This document shows, in pieces, positions 35,945-43,290 of a DNA stretch of 46,863 nt (its first letter is position 1; every line of letters begins with the position of its first letter). Source of the DNA: Bacteroidetes bacterium GWA2_40_15 (lineage in GTDB: Bacteria; Bacteroidota; Bacteroidia; Bacteroidales; VadinHA17); contig MENI01000062.1 of assembly GCA_001768195.1 (NCBI GenBank), positions 873 through 47,735 of the forward strand. The letters are read 5' to 3'. The notes under the pieces are model-generated. The model saw nothing but the letters and a program-made list of their open reading frames with translations. It was not told the DNA's origin and did no database searches. A program made the position numbers and the translations under genes.

Positions 35945-37882
35945 GTGTCAACAGATATCAGACACATATGGTCAGGTGATCATATCCAGAAACCTGGTGT
36001 AACGCTAAATGCCGGAAGACTTACTATGCTGTATGAAAATGGCAGTATCAGGTATATATCAGCAGGAGAAAATGAGATAATCAGAATGATTTATTCTGCG
36101 GTCAGGGATAAGGAATGGCTGACAATAAAACCGGTGATAACAAATGAATGGATTGAAAGAGGTTCCAGCTCATTCAAAATTGTATATAGATGTCTGTACA
36201 AGTCGCGGGAGGTTAATTTTTCAGCCCGTTACCTGATTGAAGGGCAGTCTGATAATAAAATAAGCTTAAGTTTTGAAGGTGAAGCGCTTGATACTTTTGA
36301 AAAATGCCGCATCGGCTTCTGTGTTTTGCACCCGGTGGAAAACTGTTCAGGTAAACCATGCATAATTACCCACAGTGATCAAAGTACAGAAACATGCATA
36401 TTTCCTGTTGAAATTGATCCTCTGCAGCCATTCAGAGACATTAATTCCATGAGATGGGAAGCAAACGGGACTGAATTCCGACTTGATTTTTCGGGAGATA
36501 TATTTGAGACAGAAGACCAGCGAAACTGGACAGATACTTCATATAAGACATATTGTACACCTCAGAGCCTGCCTTCACCTTCTTTAATAAGGAAGGGAGA
36601 AAAGATAAACCAGAAGGTCATTCTGAAAGTAGTCAGGAGCTTTCCTGAAAAGAAAGGCCCGGCTGTTCAGCAAACAATAACAATCAACCCTGAGATTCAT
36701 CTTCCCCTGCCAAAGATTGGAATCAGTCGTTCCACAAGAGATATCCCTTTAACAGAAAATGAAGCAGGAACAATTAAAAATATCGGGTTTGATCATTACC
36801 GTACCGATCTGCACATGTACACCAGTGATTGGAAAAAGAAAGCTGATCTGGCTGGAAAAGAGGCTCTGGAGATGGGATATCCTCTTGAGCTGGCTCTCTT
36901 CTTTGATGATGGATTTCTTCGCGAGGTGAATGATCTCATCGAATGGATATCATCCTGCAATCCACGAATATCAGTTATTTTACTTTATCACAGAACCTGG
37001 TTAGTAACTCCCCTAATCCTTACAAGCCTTGTAACCCCTCTTCTTAAGAAAGCTATACCCCTGTTGATAACAGGCTATGGCACCAATGCAAATTTTGCCC
37101 AGATCAATTTCGACAGACCTGAGTCGGCACCAGGTGATCTTATATGCTATTCAGTTCAACCTCAGGAACATGCATCTGACAATACTACTCTGACCGAAAA
37201 TCTGCAGGCTCAGTTGCATACTGTTGAGAGCGCCAGGCAGTTTTCAGATGGAAGAGGAATATGGGTATCACCTGTCAATATCAAGAGAAGGTTTAATGCA
37301 AACGTAGAAAACTATGAAACTCCTCATACGGAAGATTCTCTTCCTCCTCAGGTTGACAGCAGGTTAATGTCACTATTTGGCGGCTGCTGGACAGCAGGAA
37401 GCCTTAAATATCTCTGTGAATCAGGATTAAGCGGGGCAACATATTATGAAACAGCCGGAGAAAGAGGTATCATTCAGGGTGATCTCCCTTCAAGATGGCC
37501 GGATAGGTTTCAGTCTGTTCCGGGAATGATCTTTCCTGCTGCAACTGTATTTAAGTTTCTTCTTCAGGATAAGTTCCTGAAGGTGATTAAAAGCAGCAGT
37601 TCGCATCCCCTGAAATTTGATTGCCTTGTACTATCCGATGGAAAAAAGACCAGGATAATTGCAGTTAATTTTACTGCTGACAGGCAAAATATATCCATAA
37701 CGGGAATACCGGGTCATGCAGGTTTGAGACAATTGCATGCAGGAAATTATCCGGATGCAGTAAGCGATCTGAAATGGATAGATAATTCTCCCTGTACAAG
37801 AATTAACCTTATAGAAAATCTTCTTCTGGAACCTTTTTCAATAAGTTTCATAAATACTGAATGGATTGTTAACGATATCTGA
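35945..37882 (+). CDS. apnL: D-apionate lactonase (D-apionolactone to D-apionate)
   Basis: 645 residues with no signal peptide, so cytoplasmic. It matches the ApnL family over its first half: LTMLYENGSIRYIS, IGFCVLHPVENCSGKPC and especially DQRNWTDTSYKTYCTPQSLP. The family hydrolyses the lactone made by D-apiose dehydrogenase. Starts with GTG at 35945, nine bases after AAAGGA, one of the few good ribosome sites here. A sugar transporter follows after 49 bp, and ApsD and ApnO homologues lie 3.5-5 kb downstream on the same strand, which is why the specific name is used. The main alternative is a lactonase for another branched sugar acid. Confidence 0.8.
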   Translation: MSTDIRHIWSGDHIQKPGVTLNAGRLTMLYENGSIRYISAGENEIIRMIYSAVRDKEWLTIKPVITNEWIERGSSSFKIVYRCLYKSREVNFSARYLIEGQSDNKISLSFEGEALDTFEKCRIGFCVLHPVENCSGKPCIITHSDQSTETCIFPVEIDPLQPFRDINSMRWEANGTEFRLDFSGDIFETEDQRNWTDTSYKTYCTPQSLPSPSLIRKGEKINQKVILKVVRSFPEKKGPAVQQTITINPEIHLPLPKIGISRSTRDIPLTENEAGTIKNIGFDHYRTDLHMYTSDWKKKADLAGKEALEMGYPLELALFFDDGFLREVNDLIEWISSCNPRISVILLYHRTWLVTPLILTSLVTPLLKKAIPLLITGYGTNANFAQINFDRPESAPGDLICYSVQPQEHASDNTTLTENLQAQLHTVESARQFSDGRGIWVSPVNIKRRFNANVENYETPHTEDSLPPQVDSRLMSLFGGCWTAGSLKYLCESGLSGATYYETAGERGIIQGDLPSRWPDRFQSVPGMIFPAATVFKFLLQDKFLKVIKSSSSHPLKFDCLVLSDGKKTRIIAVNFTADRQNISITGIPGHAGLRQLHAGNYPDAVSDLKWIDNSPCTRINLIENLLLEPFSISFINTEWIVNDI

Positions 37883-37931
37883 TCTGAAACTTATATTTTT
37901 ATAAAAACCGGAAACTTAAACATTATAATTT

Positions 37932-38933
37932 ATGGTACTTGTTCAGAATTACGGATTAGCGGTATTTCTGTGTTTTGTTGCAATGGTATGCTGGGGATCG
38001 TGGCAGAACACACAGAATCTTATTGGCAAAGAGTGGCGTTTTGAACTTTTCTACTGGGATTATTCTATCGGAATATTGCTCTTTGCTCTTATTATGGCAT
38101 TTACTTTTGGCAGTTTTGGAGAAGAAGGCCGCAGTTTTATGCCCGATCTGGCCCAGGCCGATCCAAAAAATCTGCTCTCATCAGCGCTGGGCGGATTTAT
38201 CTGGAATATAGGTACACTGCTGCTTGTTGCTTCAATATCAATTGCCGGCATGTCAGTTGCCTTCCCTATCGGAGGCGGTATAGGCTGGACACTCGGAATC
38301 CTGATAAATTACATAGGGAAACCTGAGGGTAATCCTGCACTCCTTTTCGGCGGAACAGCTGTAATCATTCTGGCTATACTGGTAAGTATGCAATCGTACA
38401 GGAAGCTCGCCGTTCATCAGAAGAAACCTTCCTTTAAGGGCATTGCACTTGCTTTCGCTGCCGGTTTATGCATTGCATTCTTCTACAGGTTTGTGGCCTC
38501 CTCGATGGCGACAGACTTCTCCCCTGCCGACGATGGAAAGATAAGCTCTTATACTGCGGTGGTATTCTTTTCTATCGGTGCTCTCTTAAGCACAATTATT
38601 GTGAATCCCATATTTATGGCCAGACCGGTACAGGGCTCGCCGGTTAAATTTTCGGAATGGATCAGGGGTAATTCCAGGGCGCATCTTCTGGGAATGCTGG
38701 GTGGAGCAATCTGGTGCCTTGGCAACTCTGTCAGCTTTATGTCAGTGGGTGCAGCAAGTCCGGCAATATCATATGGATTGAGCAATGCAGCACCGGTTGT
38801 TGCTGCACTATGGGGAATCTTTATCTGGAAAGAATTCAGGGATGCACCAAAGGGTACAAACCTGCTGCTGACGCTGATGTTTGCTTTCTACCTGGTCGGG
38901 TTGGTGCTTATCGTTTACTCGAGATTTGCATAA
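37932..38933 (+). CDS. DMT/ureide-permease-like sugar transporter (apiose candidate)
   Basis: 333 residues, about ten membrane helices. Paralogue of the 23310-24311 transporter with exactly the same length: MVCWGSWQNTQNL, FYWDYSIG, GMSVAFPIGGGIGWTLGILI and ALWGIFIWKEFRDAPKG line up with it. It lies between the apionate lactonase and the apiosidase genes, so D-apiose is the most likely cargo across the inner membrane, while its paralogue next to ribokinase would take ribose. The substrate is inferred from neighbours only. Confidence 0.82.
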   Translation: MVLVQNYGLAVFLCFVAMVCWGSWQNTQNLIGKEWRFELFYWDYSIGILLFALIMAFTFGSFGEEGRSFMPDLAQADPKNLLSSALGGFIWNIGTLLLVASISIAGMSVAFPIGGGIGWTLGILINYIGKPEGNPALLFGGTAVIILAILVSMQSYRKLAVHQKKPSFKGIALAFAAGLCIAFFYRFVASSMATDFSPADDGKISSYTAVVFFSIGALLSTIIVNPIFMARPVQGSPVKFSEWIRGNSRAHLLGMLGGAIWCLGNSVSFMSVGAASPAISYGLSNAAPVVAALWGIFIWKEFRDAPKGTNLLLTLMFAFYLVGLVLIVYSRFA

Positions 38934-38944
38934 ATTTAACATGT

Positions 38945-39070
38945 ACTCACCCCCCGGCCCCCTCTCTACTTCGTAAAGAGGGGGTGTAAAAAATAATAAG
39001 TTTAGAAATTTCCCCCTCATTGCAAAGCAGAGAGGGGGAGTCCTGAGCGGAGCGAAGGAAGGGGGTGAGT
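38945..39070. repeat. MITE-like palindromic intergenic element
   Basis: 126 bp bounded by exact 10-bp inverted ends (ACTCACCCCC at 38945, GGGGGTGAGT at 39061-39070). Inside are two C-run/G-run hairpins (CCCCCTCT...AGAGGGGG and TCCCCCTC...GAGGGGGA) plus GTCCTGAGCGGAGCGAAGGA. No coding content. The type is common between Bacteroidota genes. The CCCCTCC/GGAGGGG hairpin at 46837-46857 is related in composition. Confidence 0.82.
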
Positions 39071-39116
39071 TCATGAGACAAAATAATAATGATTTAATCT
39101 ATATAAAAACAATTCC

Positions 39117-40520
39117 ATGAATAAGTTTATAACTCTGATTATCTTAGCATTATTTACCTTCACACTCTCCCACTCCCAGGAAAAACCCTGGCAGGGCCCC
39201 TCTGCCGATCTGTCGCATGGGAAACTGATGGTTTCCGAAAATAAAAGATACCTGGTTCACGAGGACAGAACTCCCTTCTTCTACCTTGGCGATACCGGAT
39301 GGGAGCTTTTTCACAGATTGAACAAAGATGAAACTGAAAAATACCTCGAAAACCGAAGGGCCAAAGGATTCACTGTAATACAGGCAGTTGCACTTGCCGA
39401 ACTCGACGGGCTGAATACTCCCAATTCAGAAGGCAACAAACCTTTGATCAATAATGATCCCTTAAAACCGAATGAATCCTACTTTGCCCATGTTGACTGG
39501 GTGATAAAGAAGGCTGCCGAAAAAGGTCTTTATATTGGTTTACTTCCAACATGGGGCGATAAGGTGGATCCACAAAGATGGGGAAAGGGTCCGAAGGTAT
39601 TCAATAAAGAGAATGCATTCGGATACGGAAAGTGGATAGGGGCGAGATATAAAGATTACAAAAATATTATCTGGATCAACGGTGGCGACAGGCAGGGAGG
39701 GGGCGATAACTTCGAGGTATGGAATGCACTGGCTGAAGGTATTAAATCTGTTGACAAGAACCATCTGATGACTTATCATCCGATGGGTGAGAACAGCTCT
39801 TCCACATGGTTTCATAACAGTTCATGGCTTGATTTTAATATGATACAAACCGGACACGGACAGAGGTCCTATGCAGCTTACCTCAGATATGTAGTCAGGG
39901 ATTACAATCTGCAGCCTGTTAAGCCCTGCCTTGATGGCGAACCGAGGTATGAAGATCATCCGGTAAACTGGAATCCAAATGTAATGGGCTGGTTCGACGA
40001 TGCCGATGTAAGGCAGGCTCTTTACTGGAACCTCTTCAGCGGTGCATTCGGCCATACATACGGATGCCATCCGATATGGCAGATGAAGACTCCCGATAGA
40101 GAAGCCGTAGGTCTTGCCAGGAATAACTGGTACGATGTTCTTGATCTGCCCGGGGCATCTGACCTTATTCATGCCCGCAGACTAATTGAATCACGTCCTT
40201 TTCTCTCGAGAATCCCTGACCAGTCTCTTATTGTCCCGGCATATTATCCTGAAACTGACTATGTTGTTGCCACACGCGGGGATGGCTATGCTTTTGTGTA
40301 CTTCCCGACAGGATGGAGTGCAGAAATTGATCTTGAAAAAATGAAAAGTGAAGCTGTTCATTCCTACTGGTATGACCCCAGGACAGGGGAATCAACTCTT
40401 ATCGAGACTATCGATGATATGAGACCCAGGAAGTTCACGCCGCCTTCAAACGGGAGAGGTAATGACTGGGTCCTTATACTTGATGACGTCTCCAAAGGAT
40501 TTAACTTACCGGGTAAGTAA
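39117..40520 (+). CDS. GH140-type apiosidase (DUF4038)
   Basis: 467 residues with a signal peptide (about 1-20, ending SHS). HGKLMVSENKRYLVHEDRTP with FFYLGDTGWELFHRLN is the opening of the DUF4038/GH140 barrel known from a Bacteroides thetaiotaomicron apiosidase that removes apiose from rhamnogalacturonan II. Candidate catalytic residues are Asp191 in NIIWINGGDRQGGG and Glu275 in PCLDGEPRYEDHP, the Asp/Glu pair of that family. A C-terminal collagen-binding-like beta domain follows from about 385. The reaction is release of D-apiose from a side chain, outside the cytoplasm. One base separates it from the next gene, and apiose-oxidising enzymes follow within 2 kb. Confidence 0.87.
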   Translation: MNKFITLIILALFTFTLSHSQEKPWQGPSADLSHGKLMVSENKRYLVHEDRTPFFYLGDTGWELFHRLNKDETEKYLENRRAKGFTVIQAVALAELDGLNTPNSEGNKPLINNDPLKPNESYFAHVDWVIKKAAEKGLYIGLLPTWGDKVDPQRWGKGPKVFNKENAFGYGKWIGARYKDYKNIIWINGGDRQGGGDNFEVWNALAEGIKSVDKNHLMTYHPMGENSSSTWFHNSSWLDFNMIQTGHGQRSYAAYLRYVVRDYNLQPVKPCLDGEPRYEDHPVNWNPNVMGWFDDADVRQALYWNLFSGAFGHTYGCHPIWQMKTPDREAVGLARNNWYDVLDLPGASDLIHARRLIESRPFLSRIPDQSLIVPAYYPETDYVVATRGDGYAFVYFPTGWSAEIDLEKMKSEAVHSYWYDPRTGESTLIETIDDMRPRKFTPPSNGRGNDWVLILDDVSKGFNLPGK

Positions 40521-40521
40521 C

Positions 40522-41331
40522 ATGCAAATCGGTTTAAGTTCATATACCTACACCTGGGCAGTCGGTGTTCCGGGATCAATGCCCGGGAACCCACTGACTG
40601 CCAAAGGAATTATTGATAAAGCAGCTGAATCAGGACTGAAACTGGTCCAGATTGCTGATAATCTTCCACTTGAAAAATTCCCGGAAGATGAATTGAATGA
40701 TCTGCTTGGATATGCGATACAAAATAAGGTAGAGATTGAAATGGGAGGCCGGGGCATGACTCCTGAACACACCATGCAATGCCTGAAAACAGCAGAACTT
40801 CTGAAATCACAAATCCTGAGGATGGTAATTGATGGTCAGGATTTCGAACCTGACATTCCTGAAATATCCGGAATTATAAAAGATCTTTTACCTGAATTCA
40901 GATCGAGGAATATCACTCTTGCTATCGAGAATCACGACCGTTTGATGGCGTGGGAATTTGAAAGGATAATACAGAATGTCGGAAGTGAACTGGTTGGTAT
41001 ATGTCTTGATTCTGTAAACTCAATGGGAGCTGGTGAAGGCTTTGAAGAGGTAGCCCGGATCCTTATTCCTTACACCGTAAATTTCCATATTAAGGATTTT
41101 ACTATCAGGAGAGTGTCGCACAAAATGGGAATCATTATTGAAGGTACTCCTGCTGGCAAAGGTCGGCTTAATATAAGAGAGGTCGTCAATAAGCTGAAGC
41201 AAAAAGGACAATGCAGCAGTTCCATACTGGAGCTATGGACCCCTCCTGAACAGGATATTAAAAGTACTATTTTAAAAGAGAACCGGTGGGCTGAGGAGAG
41301 TATTGAATATTTGAAGAAAATCATAACCTGA
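40522..41331 (+). CDS. oiaC: xylose isomerase-like TIM barrel; candidate 3-oxo-isoapionate decarboxylase
   Basis: 269 residues from the ATG at 40522, directly after the apiosidase stop; an earlier in-frame start would overlap that gene and add no known domain. Cytoplasmic, no signal. All four metal ligands are visible: Glu136 (LAIENHDR), Asp163 (GICLDSVNSMG), His189 (VNFHIKDF) and Glu237 (SILELWTPP). In known oxidative apiose pathways the OiaC decarboxylase (3-oxo-isoapionate to L-erythrulose and CO2) is, as I recall, of this fold. With ApsD and ApnO next to it and no kinase or RuBisCO-like protein in the window, OiaC is the best guess. An apiose isomerase is the alternative. Confidence 0.62.
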   Translation: MQIGLSSYTYTWAVGVPGSMPGNPLTAKGIIDKAAESGLKLVQIADNLPLEKFPEDELNDLLGYAIQNKVEIEMGGRGMTPEHTMQCLKTAELLKSQILRMVIDGQDFEPDIPEISGIIKDLLPEFRSRNITLAIENHDRLMAWEFERIIQNVGSELVGICLDSVNSMGAGEGFEEVARILIPYTVNFHIKDFTIRRVSHKMGIIIEGTPAGKGRLNIREVVNKLKQKGQCSSSILELWTPPEQDIKSTILKENRWAEESIEYLKKIIT

Positions 41332-41333
41332 TC

Positions 41334-41399
41334 TGCGATAATCAGCGTGATCTGCGCGAAAAAGTATTTCCCGCAGATTTCGCAGATTTGCGCTGATTT
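41334..41399. repeat. inverted repeat of CGCAGATT/AATCTGCG words
   Basis: AATCAGCGTGATCTGCG (41340-41356) and CGCAGATTTGCGCTGATT (41381-41398) form an imperfect inverted repeat, with extra GATCTGCG (41331-41338) and CCGCAGATTT (41371-41380) copies. It occupies almost the whole 80-bp spacer between the oiaC candidate and apsD. This word family is a known dispersed repeat in Bacteroidota. A hairpin here could also lower transcription of the downstream genes. Confidence 0.7.
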
Positions 41400-41411
41400 A
41401 AAAAATAACTT

Positions 41412-42446
41412 ATGGGAAAATTAAAATTTGCAGTATTAGGTTGCGGATTCTGGTCGAAATTCCAGATTGGCGCCTGGAGCGAACTTGAAGGAGTCGAACT
41501 TGTTGCGGTATATAACCGGACTATTTCAAAAGCTCATAAAATTGCTGACTACTTTAAGGTTCCGGCGACTTATGATGATCCTGAAAAGCTGTTCCGGAAT
41601 GAAAAACTTGATTTTATTGACATTATAACAGATGTTGACACTCACGCCCATTTTGTAAATATGGCGGTAAAGAATGCAATAAAACACATTATCTGCCAGA
41701 AACCAATGGCTCCTGATTTTGAAACTGCCAAAGGAATGGTGGAATTGTGCAAAAATGCAGGAGCAAAACTCTACATTCATGAAAACTACCGCTGGCAGGC
41801 TCCTGTAAGAAGGTTAAAGCAGATAATTGATTCAGGTGTAACAGGCAAGCCATTCAAAGCCAGAGTCTCCTTTCTCTCAGGTTATCCGGTATTCGACAAC
41901 CAGCCATTCCTGAAGGAGCTTGACCACTTCATTCTCACTGATATGGGGTCGCATGTACTCGATGTAACGAGGTACCTTTTTGGGGAATGTAATGACCTTT
42001 GGTGCGAGACAAGAGCGGTAAACAAGGGTATTAAAGGTGAGGATCTCGCTGTGATCATGATGAATATGAAGAACGGCATGCCGGTATATACTGAGATGTC
42101 GTATGCCTCAATCGTTGAGCATGATTCATTTTCAACACTTCATATCCTTGTTGAAGGTGAAAAGGGATCTGTATACCTTGGACCAAAATTTGAGATACGC
42201 ATTACAACAAAAACCGGAACTGTTTCGGAAACTGTAAAGTTTCCATCCTATACCTGGGCTGATCCTGATTATATAGTAAACCATGAAAGCGGAATTCATG
42301 TAAACCGCAATATACTTGAGGCAATTCAGGGCACAGGTAAAGCGGAAAACACCGGAGATGATAACCTGGAAACTGTAAGGCTTATATGGGCATGTTACAA
42401 TTCGGCAAAATCAGGGAAAAAGATCAGAATTGAAGAGTTCATTTAA
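41412..42446 (+). CDS. apsD: D-apiose dehydrogenase (Gfo/Idh/MocA family)
   Basis: 344 residues, cytoplasmic, no Tat signal (unlike the oxidoreductase at 32186). Rossmann motif FAVLGCGFWSKFQIGAW, then ITDVDTHAHF, the catalytic Lys97 in IICQKPMAP (Gln in place of the usual Glu), HENYRWQAPVRRL, SGYPVFDNQPFLKELDHF, DMGSHVLDVTRYLFG (His181) and TWADPDY. These phrases match the ApsD family, which oxidises D-apiose with NAD+ to D-apionolactone. Its product is the substrate of the lactonase at 35945. It is 16 bp upstream of apnO. Family membership is strong; substrate specificity is inferred. Confidence 0.82.
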   Translation: MGKLKFAVLGCGFWSKFQIGAWSELEGVELVAVYNRTISKAHKIADYFKVPATYDDPEKLFRNEKLDFIDIITDVDTHAHFVNMAVKNAIKHIICQKPMAPDFETAKGMVELCKNAGAKLYIHENYRWQAPVRRLKQIIDSGVTGKPFKARVSFLSGYPVFDNQPFLKELDHFILTDMGSHVLDVTRYLFGECNDLWCETRAVNKGIKGEDLAVIMMNMKNGMPVYTEMSYASIVEHDSFSTLHILVEGEKGSVYLGPKFEIRITTKTGTVSETVKFPSYTWADPDYIVNHESGIHVNRNILEAIQGTGKAENTGDDNLETVRLIWACYNSAKSGKKIRIEEFI

Positions 42447-42462
42447 TATTATACGAGGAAAA

Positions 42463-43290
42463 ATGCAAAAAGTTACACTTGTTGGAGCAGGAGGTAAGAT
42501 GGGTTTCCGTCTGACCCAGAATCTTAAGAATTCAGATTATGAGATGGCCTACCTTGAAATCAGTCCGCAGGGTATGCAAAAGCTTGGAGAAAAAGGTATT
42601 GTGGTTACCAGCGCAGGGAACTGTATTCCTGAAGCCGACATCGTCATACTCGCAGTGCCTGATGTAGCGTTGTCAATGGTCTCAGGGGAAATGATTCCGA
42701 TGATGAAAAGCGGAGCGCTGGTTGTAACACTTGACCCGGCAGCTGCTCTGGCAGGAAAGCTCTTTTCACGGAGCGATGTATCATATTTCATAACCCATCC
42801 TGCTCATCCTTCCATTTTCAACTGGGAATCCGAGGAGGAGAAAATGAAAGACCACTTCGGAGGTATAGCTGCAAAGCAGTCAATTGTTTGTGCCCTGATG
42901 AGTGGCACTGATGACGACTATCTTAAAGGAGAAATACTTGCGCGAACATTTTATGGACCAATTCATCGTTCCCACAGAATAACAGTTGAACAGATGGGGC
43001 TTCTCGAACCGGCCCTGGTTGAGACACTGGCATCTACCTGTATTTATGTAATACGTCAGGGGCTCGATGAAGTGATTAAGAGAGGCGTTCCTGCCGAGGC
43101 TGCGAGGGATTTTCTGTTAGGTCATCTCCGTATCCAGATGGCGGTCCTCTTCAATGAACTTCCCGGCGCTGTCTTTTCAGATGCCGCAAATAAAGCGCTG
43201 CAAAGAGGATTAAAAGAATTCATTAAGGATGACTGGAGGAAAGTTTTTGAACCGGAGAATGTAAGGGATCAAATAGCTTCAATAACATGA
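42463..43290 (+). CDS. apnO: D-apionate oxidoisomerase
   Basis: 275 residues from the ATG at 42463, which has GAGGA six bases upstream; an in-frame TTG at 42430 overlaps apsD and is less likely. NAD-binding loop VTLVGAGGKMGFRLTQNL (4-21), then ADIVILAVPDVALS, YFITHPAHPSIFNWE, FGGIAAKQSIVCALMSG, ITVEQMGLLEPALVETLAST and AARDFLLGHLRIQMAVLFN. This is the ApnO type of 6-phosphogluconate-dehydrogenase-like fold, converting D-apionate to 3-oxo-isoapionate with NAD+. Lies between apsD and the beta-propeller gene, overlapping the latter by 4 bp. Its pairing with apsD and apnL homologues is the main support for the substrate. Confidence 0.8.
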   Translation: MQKVTLVGAGGKMGFRLTQNLKNSDYEMAYLEISPQGMQKLGEKGIVVTSAGNCIPEADIVILAVPDVALSMVSGEMIPMMKSGALVVTLDPAAALAGKLFSRSDVSYFITHPAHPSIFNWESEEEKMKDHFGGIAAKQSIVCALMSGTDDDYLKGEILARTFYGPIHRSHRITVEQMGLLEPALVETLASTCIYVIRQGLDEVIKRGVPAEAARDFLLGHLRIQMAVLFNELPGAVFSDAANKALQRGLKEFIKDDWRKVFEPENVRDQIASIT

